DNA of 64,000 nt from Candidatus Gastranaerophilales bacterium (GTDB taxonomy: Bacteria > Cyanobacteriota > Vampirovibrionia > Gastranaerophilales > Gastranaerophilaceae). Location of the stretch: the NCBI GenBank assembly GCA_944324385.1, contig CALUWD010000004.1, forward strand, positions 32,317 to 96,316, given 5' to 3'. The translations under genes were made by a program, and so were the position numbers. Positions 35,244 to 42,577 of this stretch are shown piece by piece. Within the stretch, counting starts at the first letter, position 1, and the number at the start of each line of letters is the position of its first letter. Below the pieces are notes generated by a model that made no database searches, was not told the DNA's origin, and saw only the letters and a list, made by a program, of their open reading frames with translations.

Positions 35244-36286
35244 TTAACTTTTTTCACTTTATATTCAGGATGTTGTTTAAGTTTTTCTTTTATTTGTTCA
35301 AATGTTAAAAAGCCTTCTTGTGCGCCAAATTTCTCAATAACTGCTGCAGCATTAACAGAAGCATATGCTAGAGCTTTTTCGACATCATTGCCAAAGTTTT
35401 TGATTGATGCAACAAGGGTTGAACTGAATGCGTCCCCTGCGCCAAGGGTTGATACGACTTTTGCACTGAACTCGGGCGCATGGTAAAAATCCTTACCATC
35501 GTAGCAATATACGCCGTATTTTCCATCTGTTATAACTGCAATAGAATCATCTTTGCAGTGAAGCTTTTTAAGCATTGTTATGACATCAGGATGGATTTCA
35601 AAATCTGAGAATTTTTCATCTTTTGTGTCGGGGCGCACTTGGATTTTTGTAAGCATTGAAGCTTCTTCTTTGTTCATTACAACGATTTTTGCAGTATTTA
35701 AAATGTTATTGAAATATTTTTCACCTTTTTTAATTGCTGTGCTTCCGGCATTAATTGCAAGGTTTATATTATTTTCATGAGCAAAGTCTGCAATTTTATC
35801 CAGCAATTTATTTGTATCGCCTGCAAGTGGTGCAACGTATATCCATTTTGCATTTTTAAACACATTAAAATCTATTTCATTTTCGCTTATTGTTGCATTA
35901 GCGCCCCTGTGAGCAAGAACTGTTCTATCTCCTTGAAAGCTTACAAGAATTATTGAAAGTCCTGTAAGAACGTCCTTTGCTTGAATTATGTTTGAGGTGT
36001 CAACTCTGTCATGCTCCATTTTCTTTTTAATAACTGGAGCAATTTCGTCGTCGCCAAGTTTTATAATAGTTGATGTTTTAAGTCCCAGATTGGCAAAATT
36101 TGCAGCAGTATTTATACCGCCACCACCAATATTTCTTGAAAAACCATCGATTTCAACTTTTGCTCCATATGGAAACGACATAAATTCTGTTTTTTTCTTT
36201 AGAGAATTTACCGAAACTATGTTTGCACCGTCGCTTTCAACAAATATATCTAGTGTAGCTGAGCCTATTGTGATAACATCAAACAT
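35234..36286 (-). CDS. PfkB-family carbohydrate/nucleoside kinase
   Basis: A ribokinase-fold enzyme that phosphorylates a sugar or nucleoside with ATP. Motifs: N-terminal ITIGSATLDIFVE, the substrate-lid glycines IGGGGINTAANFANLG (about 53-68), and the catalytic STLGAGDAFSSTL near 290-302 with the base Asp. 350 residues is slightly long for the family. It is divergent from recF and overlaps rqcP by 10 bp downstream. The substrate is open: ribokinase, adenosine kinase or fructokinase cannot be separated by eye. Confidence 0.92.
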   Translation of the reverse strand: MFDVITIGSATLDIFVESDGANIVSVNSLKKKTEFMSFPYGAKVEIDGFSRNIGGGGINTAANFANLGLKTSTIIKLGDDEIAPVIKKKMEHDRVDTSNIIQAKDVLTGLSIILVSFQGDRTVLAHRGANATISENEIDFNVFKNAKWIYVAPLAGDTNKLLDKIADFAHENNINLAINAGSTAIKKGEKYFNNILNTAKIVVMNKEEASMLTKIQVRPDTKDEKFSDFEIHPDVITMLKKLHCKDDSIAVITDGKYGVYCYDGKDFYHAPEFSAKVVSTLGAGDAFSSTLVASIKNFGNDVEKALAYASVNAAAVIEKFGAQEGFLTFEQIKEKLKQHPEYKVKKVKCD

Positions 36287-36305
36287 TTTAATTCCTCTTT
36301 ATAAA

Positions 36306-36335
36306 TTGTCTTTTCTTTATTATACATACTATAAT
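36306..36335 (+). promoter_or_regulatory. Sigma-70-type promoter for recF
   Basis: TTGTCT (36306-36311), an 18-bp spacer, and TATAAT (36330-36335), 19 bp before the ATG; AAAGG lies at 36343-36347. Confidence 0.55.
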
Positions 36336-36354
36336 ATCACTTAAAGGTTAAAAT

Positions 36355-37446
36355 ATGTTTTTAAATTATTTAAAATTAAAAAATTTTAGAAATTATACAT
36401 ATCTTGAGCATAAATTCAAAAAAAGAAAAACTCTCTTTGTGGGTAAGAACGCTCAGGGTAAAACAAATCTTTTGGAGGCTGTTTATTATTTAAGTGCGCT
36501 AAGTTCAAATAGAATCAAAAAAGACTCTGAGCTTATAAAGTTTGGTGAAAACGAGTGTACTATATCCGGAAATTGCATAAAGTGTGATGTTGAAGTTTCT
36601 TTAGATGTGATTATAAATCCGCCTAAAAATAAAATTTTAAAAGTTAACGGTCTTAAAAAAACTAAATCGCAAGAATTTTTAAGAGTTTTGCAGGTAGTTA
36701 ATTTTTCAAGTGCAGACTTAATGCTTATGCGCGGTGAGCCTTCGGATAGGCGAAAATGGCTAGATTTAGCAATTTGTCAGATTTATGGCGCTTATTATGA
36801 CAAGCTTGCAAAATATAATAAAATTCGTTTGCAAAAGAGTAATTTCCTTGCGCAATTTTCGCACAATAGCGGGCTTTTAGAGGCTTTTAACACTCAGATG
36901 TCAATTGCTGCAGCAAACATTGTTTATCTAAGAATTAAGTTTTTAAAAGAGCTTGAAAAAATTGCTGCCAAAAAGCACAGAACTGTTTCTCAGGGTGAAA
37001 ATTTAACACTTGATTATGATTGTGACTTACCAAAAGGACTTTGTGTAAAAGAATTGTCTGAAATTATATATGAAAAATTGAATTCAATTAAGGATGATGA
37101 AATTAGGCGCGCTCAGTGTCTTTTTGGCCCCCATAGAGACGATGTTTCCTTTTTTATAAATGAAATTGATGCCAAAAAATATGCCTCCCAAGGTCAGCAA
37201 AGAACGCTTGTTTTAGCGCTAAAGCTGGCTGAGCTTGATATTATAAAGGAAAAGACTGGAGAAACGCCTCTTTTGCTTTTGGATGATGTTTTAGCTGAAC
37301 TTGATAATGTTAGACAAAATTATTTATTAAATGCAATTGGTGATGATACTCAGACAATTATTACAAGCGTTGATACACTTGCTTTCGATGATGAGTTTTT
37401 GGCTGATGTTGATATTATAAAAATTTCAAATGGTAAAAAAATATAA
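36355..37446 (+). CDS. recF: DNA replication and repair protein RecF
   Basis: RecF loads RecA at single-strand gaps with RecO and RecR. It is an SMC-like ABC ATPase: LKLKNFRNYTYLEHKF at the start, Walker A FVGKNAQGKTNLLEAVYYLS (about 29-48), the signature YASQGQQRTLVLALKLAELD (about 279-298) and Walker B LLLLDDVLAELD. 363 residues is normal. It stands alone here rather than in the dnaA-dnaN-recF-gyrB cluster. A good sigma-70 promoter and a terminator (37446-37472) bracket it, so it is probably monocistronic. Confidence 0.97.
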   Translation: MFLNYLKLKNFRNYTYLEHKFKKRKTLFVGKNAQGKTNLLEAVYYLSALSSNRIKKDSELIKFGENECTISGNCIKCDVEVSLDVIINPPKNKILKVNGLKKTKSQEFLRVLQVVNFSSADLMLMRGEPSDRRKWLDLAICQIYGAYYDKLAKYNKIRLQKSNFLAQFSHNSGLLEAFNTQMSIAAANIVYLRIKFLKELEKIAAKKHRTVSQGENLTLDYDCDLPKGLCVKELSEIIYEKLNSIKDDEIRRAQCLFGPHRDDVSFFINEIDAKKYASQGQQRTLVLALKLAELDIIKEKTGETPLLLLDDVLAELDNVRQNYLLNAIGDDTQTIITSVDTLAFDDEFLADVDIIKISNGKKI

Positions 37447-37472
37447 AAAGCCTCTCGTATTGAGAGGCTTTT
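37446..37472. terminator. Bidirectional terminator after recF
   Basis: AAAAGCCTCTC and GAGAGGCTTTT form an 11-bp stem around GTATT, between recF and the convergent 37499 gene. Confidence 0.85.
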
Positions 37473-37498
37473 AAATCCTTGCGTTTTAAATGTTTTGT

Positions 37499-39715
37499 CT
37501 ATTCTTGCTCTTCTTCTTCTTTTTCTTTATCAAGATAAGTGTTGATTATTCTGTCTGCTTCGCTTACTGACATTTCAAGATCTACTTTTTGAGTTTGAGA
37601 GCTGTAGCCATCTATATTATTTGCCATTTGTTGAGCTTTGTAGCCATTTGCTTCGTTTTGAGCATTGTTAACTTTAGTTCTAAGAGCTGCTTTGATGTTT
37701 CCATATTCTTTTGCATCTTTTATAAGGTCTGCAAATTCATTCAAATCGCCAAGTTTATCGTCTGCCTCTTTAAAGTTGTCATCAAGTACATTGTCGACTG
37801 TTCCGCCGTCAAGTTCAGAGTATACGTTTTCACCAAGTATTGGATTGTATACTGCTTCCATATATTCTTCTGTAACGTATTTTTGATATCCTTCGGCGCT
37901 TGAGCCGTCTTTCATTTTGACATCAAATGTTCCTGTAATTAAAGAGTTGTTGATGTTGATGAAGTCTTCTTGGCCTTCGATTCCTTCACCCCTTGATTGA
38001 GTTTTTTGAGTGAATGAATTTAAGTCAATGCTTTCAATGCCCAATTGTTCGGCAGTTAAGAATTCATAATCACGATTTGTGTGTTCTGTATTTAACAATA
38101 GTACATTTTTAAGTTCATCGCCTTTAAGAATGCCATCGCCATCGGTATCAAATAATTTCATTTCTTCCATACCGTCGACACCGTTTGCGCCAACCATTTC
38201 GGTGAAGTCATTTAATACACCGTCTTGATTTCTATCGATTGCAAATTCGTAGCTGTTGTCGCCAACGTGAAAACCTACAGGGTCTATACGATCAGTGTCT
38301 GTTACGTTTTGGTCATTATCAACATCACCTCTGTTTATTTTTACATCGGGATAGTTTTTCTTAATTTCTTCTTCAAGTGCGTCATATGTACCTTTTGATT
38401 TATCGTCACCAATAGGCAGTGTTACTTCTTTTTCACCAAGGTTGTAACCGATACCACCTCCGGGCCATAGCCTTGTAAGTGTGTATGCAGTTTCTTTCCA
38501 GCTGAAGTCGTTATTCTTCATTTCTGTTATTATTTTGTCATTTTTAATTGCCTTATCCATTTCGGCTACTTGAAGGTCATCTCTTGGAGTGCCACCTTCA
38601 ATTTGATTAAAACTTTTAAGGAATTGAGTGAATACCTTTTTTGCATCTTTGCCATGTCCGTACGGAACGACTGCTGCGCCGTCATCTCCGTGCGATATAC
38701 CAATTGAAGGATATATTTCATTTATTGAATCAAGCATTTCTTTTTTTGTAAAGCCTGATTTTTCCATATCTTCAATTAAGCCATTATTTAGGGCTTCAGA
38801 GAATGAAACCAGCTGCTTGTTTTTCATTGAATAGTTATCTACACCTTGAGTTTGTGGTTTTGCAGTGCTTTTGTATTTTTCAATTACACCATTTTTGTCT
38901 AATGGTCTATCAACATCTGTTGTTTGGGTGTTTTCTCTATTTGCCATACGTGAAGTGTATTGAGCAAGATAGCCATCTGCCAGATCTTCTTTTGCTGGAG
39001 TAAAAATAGGTACAGATGGATCTGTGTCGGATGTTTGATAGCTGCCTGCGGCAGATGTCATGTTATCTCTTGTTAGTTTTAATAAATCAAGAGTACTTTT
39101 TGTTGTTGCATATTGTGAGTTTAGACCATCAATATCGCCTACAAGGCCTTCCATATCATTTACAAGGCCGTTTAATTCTGTTTGTGGTGTGCCTAATTCT
39201 TCAATTGCCCTATCAATGCCTGTTCTGCCACTTGTGATTTGGCTGTTTACAAGTCCCATTTGCTCTATCATAAATTCCGTAAGACTTCTTTCGCCACCGT
39301 TTTTCTTTGAGTGGCTGTCGTTATTATAGTGATAAAGCGCGTTATCGATAGCTTGATCAACTCTTCTTTTGCAAGTTGCTTCGTATTCTTCAGTATCTGC
39401 TACGATTTTTTCAACTTTACCTGAAATATTTGTTTTAAGTTTATCAAGTTCGCTTTGTTTGTCTTCGATTTTATCTTGAATTTCTTTTATTTTATCGTCA
39501 AATTCTTTAATTTTATCTTCAAGAGCTTCAATTTGTTTGTCAATTGTTGCTTTCTCAGTTGTAGAATTAAAATATTTTTGTTTAAACAACTGTGACAGTG
39601 CTTCTTTTTGCTCTGTTCTTGATTTGGAATATATGCTATTAAGATTGCCAGTAACTTTTGTCAGTTCGCTAGCTCTCTTTGTTCCAAGAATGTTTGAATT
39701 TAAGTCTGTTCCCAT
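37499..39715 (-). CDS. Large coiled-coil protein with three EF-hand/dockerin-like calcium loops
   Basis: No known family. The 738-residue product has no signal peptide. Residues 50-120 are a long coiled coil (DKQIEALEDKIKEFDDKIKE and onward), followed by an Asp/Asn/Thr-rich middle. Around 460-550 lie three loops with calcium-binding spacing: DVDNDQNVTDTDR, DRNQDGVLNDFTE and DTDGDGILKGDE. The C-terminus is strongly acidic (KEKEEEEQE). Codon use looks like the neighbours. Upstream is a FliA-like promoter (39795-39822) that overlaps an inverted repeat; GAAAGGA precedes the ATG. Such signal-less, Ca-binding, coiled-coil proteins are often exported by a dedicated secretion route, but that is inference. 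Confidence 0.85.
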   Translation of the reverse strand: MGTDLNSNILGTKRASELTKVTGNLNSIYSKSRTEQKEALSQLFKQKYFNSTTEKATIDKQIEALEDKIKEFDDKIKEIQDKIEDKQSELDKLKTNISGKVEKIVADTEEYEATCKRRVDQAIDNALYHYNNDSHSKKNGGERSLTEFMIEQMGLVNSQITSGRTGIDRAIEELGTPQTELNGLVNDMEGLVGDIDGLNSQYATTKSTLDLLKLTRDNMTSAAGSYQTSDTDPSVPIFTPAKEDLADGYLAQYTSRMANRENTQTTDVDRPLDKNGVIEKYKSTAKPQTQGVDNYSMKNKQLVSFSEALNNGLIEDMEKSGFTKKEMLDSINEIYPSIGISHGDDGAAVVPYGHGKDAKKVFTQFLKSFNQIEGGTPRDDLQVAEMDKAIKNDKIITEMKNNDFSWKETAYTLTRLWPGGGIGYNLGEKEVTLPIGDDKSKGTYDALEEEIKKNYPDVKINRGDVDNDQNVTDTDRIDPVGFHVGDNSYEFAIDRNQDGVLNDFTEMVGANGVDGMEEMKLFDTDGDGILKGDELKNVLLLNTEHTNRDYEFLTAEQLGIESIDLNSFTQKTQSRGEGIEGQEDFININNSLITGTFDVKMKDGSSAEGYQKYVTEEYMEAVYNPILGENVYSELDGGTVDNVLDDNFKEADDKLGDLNEFADLIKDAKEYGNIKAALRTKVNNAQNEANGYKAQQMANNIDGYSSQTQKVDLEMSVSEADRIINTYLDKEKEEEEQE

Positions 39716-39772
39716 ATTATTTCCTTTCGCACCTGTTTATTGTTGTTTTAAATCCTTGTAAATATCCATACT

Positions 39773-39814
39773 AAAACTGAGTGTACATTTTTGTAATTCG
39801 GCACACTCAGTTTT
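39773..39814. repeat. 12-bp perfect inverted repeat overlapping the 37499 gene promoter
   Basis: AAAACTGAGTGT (39773-39784) and ACACTCAGTTTT (39803-39814) are exact complements with an 18-nt loop. The right arm is exactly the 12-nt spacer of the sigma-28-like promoter. The A-stem-T layout would also serve as a terminator for the upstream 39862 gene. Confidence 0.75.
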
Positions 39815-39822
39815 AAACTTTA
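39795..39822 (-). promoter_or_regulatory. Sigma-28-like promoter of the EF-hand protein gene
   Basis: On the minus strand: TAAAGTTT (39815-39822), 12 nt, GCCGAATT (39795-39802). The -35 half equals the FliA consensus and the -10 half keeps GCCGA. Confidence 0.55.
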
Positions 39823-39861
39823 TAAATATTGAAAAACAATTTACAATTTTTAACAATAAAA

Positions 39862-40587
39862 TTATAATTTTGGAGTTTTAAGGTTTTCTTTAAGCTCGAT
39901 AGGTAGCTTTTGCCCCTTTTTTGCTTTGTAGTGTAACCCTGGGGATACAATACCAGAGAGCAGTCCAACGCCGCCACCCACAGAGCCGCCTATTATAAGC
40001 CCTGTAATGGTATGACCTGCTGCAACGCCTATTGCTGCACCTAATCCAGAGCCAACTCCGCCAATAGATATTGTATAAGCTGCAATTTTTTTAGCGGTGT
40101 CCTTTGCGCCAAGTTGTAAATAGTCCTTTTTGCCTGAAATTTTTGCGCAAATTGGTATGTTTTTGCCATCAGGGAAAATAATGTGTGTAAATTTTATACA
40201 AACAATTGCATTTCTTGAAAACCATTTTGGTTTTTTTATTTCTGTTATTTTTGCAATAAGTGATGACCCACAAGGTATTATACAAGTACCTTCTTGAGTT
40301 GAAAGCCCTTCAAGGAAATCAAATTGTACAAAATCGCCTGCTTGATAATATTTAGAGTTGAAATTTTGCGAAAAAGAAATCTCGATGACATTTTCTTTTT
40401 GAACAATATTTGAAAAATCAGTGACTTTGACAAGGTTTATTTTAGAGTACTTGTTTGGTTTTAAATGTTCAACTCTTACTTCATTGTCACAAGGTGGGTT
40501 TTCGAAATCTTGTGCTAATAAAGGGGCATTTGTTGTAAGTGAAAAAAGTATTGTTAAGATAACTGTTAATGACTTTTTAAACAACAT
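39862..40587 (-). CDS. Secreted glycine-zipper protein
   Basis: Residues 1-25 are a signal peptide (MLFKKSLTVILTILFSLTTNAPLLA). The middle is beta-rich. Near 170-215 lies a glycine-zipper stretch, IGGVGSGLGAAIGVAAGHTI then TGLIIGGSVGGGVGLLSG, which could insert in or span the outer membrane. The tail is basic. It lies 11 bp downstream of the PilZ gene and is probably in its operon. No enzymatic motif; envelope role only inferred. The gene end faces an inverted repeat (39773-39814) that may terminate it. Confidence 0.75.
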   Translation of the reverse strand: MLFKKSLTVILTILFSLTTNAPLLAQDFENPPCDNEVRVEHLKPNKYSKINLVKVTDFSNIVQKENVIEISFSQNFNSKYYQAGDFVQFDFLEGLSTQEGTCIIPCGSSLIAKITEIKKPKWFSRNAIVCIKFTHIIFPDGKNIPICAKISGKKDYLQLGAKDTAKKIAAYTISIGGVGSGLGAAIGVAAGHTITGLIIGGSVGGGVGLLSGIVSPGLHYKAKKGQKLPIELKENLKTPKL

Positions 40588-40598
40588 AATTTCTCCTT

Positions 40599-41249
40599 TT
40601 AAATTTTATTTTCTAACCATTTCTTTCTTTGTAAGGCTTCAAATTCAAAGCATTTTTTTACAATAAAATCTATTTCTTTTTCGCTTATTGTAACAAACAT
40701 TACAGATGTGCTGTAGTATGTCTTTGAGTCTATTTCAACAGGTGTTACTTTAATTATTTTTGCGGTAGTTGTAATTGTTTTTTCAGGGAATAATAGTGAA
40801 ACCTCTAGGCTTGCAGATCTTGATATATCTTGATCTAATAGCACATTTAGGCCTTTTGCGCTTATGTTTTTTGTTTTTGTCTTGAGTGAAATTATATTTG
40901 TTGAGGGCTTTGGTCTTATTATTGCATCAACATTCATATTTACCCTTATATATTCCCTTCTTTGGATATTATCAACGCTTAAGGGTAGGGATAATTTGCA
41001 TTTGTTTTCTAAATACGCTTCCAGTCTGCAATTTAGCTTAAATACGCCACCTCTTGTGTATGCGTACAGCTCAAGTGTTTGGCCACAAGTAAAATTGAAA
41101 GCTATATGTTTATTTTTTGGTTTGCTAATAATGATTGAATCTTTGTTAATTTCTTCTAAATAGCATAAAAAACGGACAACTCCACTTGTTGACCTTGTAA
41201 TTATTTCAATTTTTTTCCCAATTTCTAAATAATCTTTGTATCTGTCCAT
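40599..41249 (-). CDS. PilZ-domain c-di-GMP receptor (YcgR-like)
   Basis: The 216-residue protein has an N-terminal YcgR-type beta domain (about 1-95) and a C-terminal PilZ domain. The c-di-GMP contacts are present: RREYIR (R-x3-R at the start of PilZ) and NISAKGL (the D/N-x-S-x2-G element, about 128-134). YcgR-type proteins slow flagellar motors; here no motor genes adjoin, so it could act on another surface machine. It has a sigma-70 promoter with extended -10 (41258-41286) and is followed by the glycine-zipper gene. Confidence 0.88.
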   Translation of the reverse strand: MDRYKDYLEIGKKIEIITRSTSGVVRFLCYLEEINKDSIIISKPKNKHIAFNFTCGQTLELYAYTRGGVFKLNCRLEAYLENKCKLSLPLSVDNIQRREYIRVNMNVDAIIRPKPSTNIISLKTKTKNISAKGLNVLLDQDISRSASLEVSLLFPEKTITTTAKIIKVTPVEIDSKTYYSTSVMFVTISEKEIDFIVKKCFEFEALQRKKWLENKI

Positions 41250-41257
41250 ATTGCGTT

Positions 41258-41286
41258 ATTATAGCAGATTGTTTGTTATTTGAAAA
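41258..41286 (-). promoter_or_regulatory. Sigma-70 promoter with extended -10 for the PilZ gene
   Basis: Minus strand: TTTTCA (41281-41286), 17-bp spacer, TGC-TATAAT (hexamer 41258-41263). The TGn extension compensates the weak -35. Confidence 0.55.
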
Positions 41287-41402
41287 TTATATTTGATAAA
41301 TATACTGGTTTTAATATAGCCATTCGGGCTATTTACAATAAGTACTAAGACTTTTATTATTCTTATAGTGCATATTCCACTCTCACTCGTAAACTGTTTT
41401 GC

Positions 41403-41431
41403 CCGATAACATTTTGTTATCGGCTTTTTTT
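41403..41431 (+). terminator. Orphan terminator directly before repeat island C
   Basis: CCGATAAC (41403-41410) pairs with GTTATCGG (41416-41423), then C and seven T. No plus-strand protein gene lies upstream; 41264-41402 holds only small hairpins such as AGCCATTCGGGCT. Confidence 0.7.
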
Positions 41432-42088
41432 ACGAGCGAAGCTCGAATTGAGACGCGATGCGTCCAATGAGAGCAAGCGAGTCTTGAGAATGTGAAGCCC
41501 GTGACGGCTGCGATGAGCAGGCGGACAGGGCGAACTGGACTGTGAAGCGAAGCTCGAATTGAGACGCGATGCGTCCAATGAGAGCAAGCGAGTCTTGAGA
41601 ATGTGAAGCCTTGTTATGCTAAACTTGTAACCCCCTGTCATGCTGAATTTATTTCAGCATCTTAAAAGCGAATGCTTAAAAGTTTTAACGTGTATGTTTA
41701 TAAGACCCTGCCGAGTAGGGATATTTTCTATGACTCAGCTTAGCTTCGTCAAGAAAAGCAGTCAAACAAGTTCGGGGTGAGGAGTGGATAGACCCTGAAA
41801 CAAGTTCAGGGTGACGGGTTGGGTCGTTCAGGGTGACACTAAAACGTCATGCTGAATTTATTTCAGCATCTTAAAAGCGAATGCTTAAAAGTTTTAACGT
41901 GTATGTTTATAAGACCCTGCCGAGTAGGGATATTTTCTATGACTCAGCTTCGCTTCGTCAAGAAAAGCAGTCAAACAAGTTCAGGGTGAGGAGTGGATAG
42001 ACCCTGAAACAAGTTCAGGGTGACAGGTGTAGGTGTTCAGGGTGACGGGTTGGGTCGTTCAGGGTGACGGGTTGGATCGTTCAGGGTG
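41432..42088. repeat. Repeat island C: 65-bp modules, 26-nt palindromes and a 179-bp tandem duplication
   Basis: Two 65-bp copies (41435-41499 and 41546-41610; offset 111) begin AGCGAAGCTCGAATTG. A 179-bp unit at 41637-41815 recurs at 41846-42024 with only two differences I can see (TTAGCTTC against TTCGCTTC, and TTCGGGG against TTCAGGG). Each unit begins with a GTCATGCTGAAT... palindrome (41637-41662, 41846-41871) and ends with the reversed AGACCCTGAAAC... palindrome (41790-41815, 41999-42024). Short TTCAGGGTGAC copies trail to 42088. Confidence 0.88.
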
Positions 42089-42101
42089 TATATTTTGTAT
42101 T

Positions 42102-42428
42102 TTAAACCACTTTAAACCTTCTTTTAACAAGCATTCTTTTATTATTTATGCAATCAAAGTCATTAATATAAACTTGGGGAAATTTTTCTTGAGCCAACAA
42201 GCTTGCTTGGCAAATAAGTTGGGGCGTGCTAATTATTAATGGTATATTTAGTGAATGTATTAATTCTATTGTTGACTTGTCCTTGAATGCCTGAATGCAA
42301 TTGCAATTAATTGCAAAGTTGTTTTTTTTAAATTGATTGTATAGTTTTCTAACTATGGTTTCATCCAACACCTTGTTTTTTACATTTATTAGCTTAAACT
42401 TTCCTATTTTTTTTGTTACAAAATCCAT
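42102..42428 (-). CDS. Small alpha/beta protein, possibly STAS-like
   Basis: The 108-residue frame alternates predicted strands and helices: GKFKLINVKN, DETIVRKLYNQFKKNNF, AINCNCIQAF, STIELIHSLN, IPLIISTPQL, QASLLAQEKF, QVYINDFD. That order resembles small STAS/anti-anti-sigma folds, but I see no phosphorylatable Ser motif I trust. Ribosome-site support is weak (AGGA about 12 bases upstream). It is divergent from the PAS kinase-like gene at 42578 and ends at the edge of repeat island C, so a chance ORF cannot be excluded. Confidence 0.4.
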   Translation of the reverse strand: MDFVTKKIGKFKLINVKNKVLDETIVRKLYNQFKKNNFAINCNCIQAFKDKSTIELIHSLNIPLIISTPQLICQASLLAQEKFPQVYINDFDCINNKRMLVKRRFKVV

Positions 42429-42577
42429 TTTGTTGCGTCATCCTAGTAAAATCGTTACATTTAATTATAATCTCACCTGTAATTTTGTTTAATTGTTGCA
42501 AGGTTTTATTTTTTTTATACTTTAGTATGAACCTTAATTTGTTTTTTTAATTTTTTTTGTGTTAATATTAGCTCATA

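Noticed and set aside
36536..36543. TAAAGTTT inside recF
   Set aside because: The following -10 position reads TGTACTAT; treated as chance.
41417..41641. Minus-strand ORF in island C
   Set aside because: It is also a translation of the duplicated 65-bp module; not a gene.
32740..42088. Repeat islands as CRISPR arrays
   Set aside because: Repeats are palindromes and long modules without regular unique spacers, and no cas genes are present.
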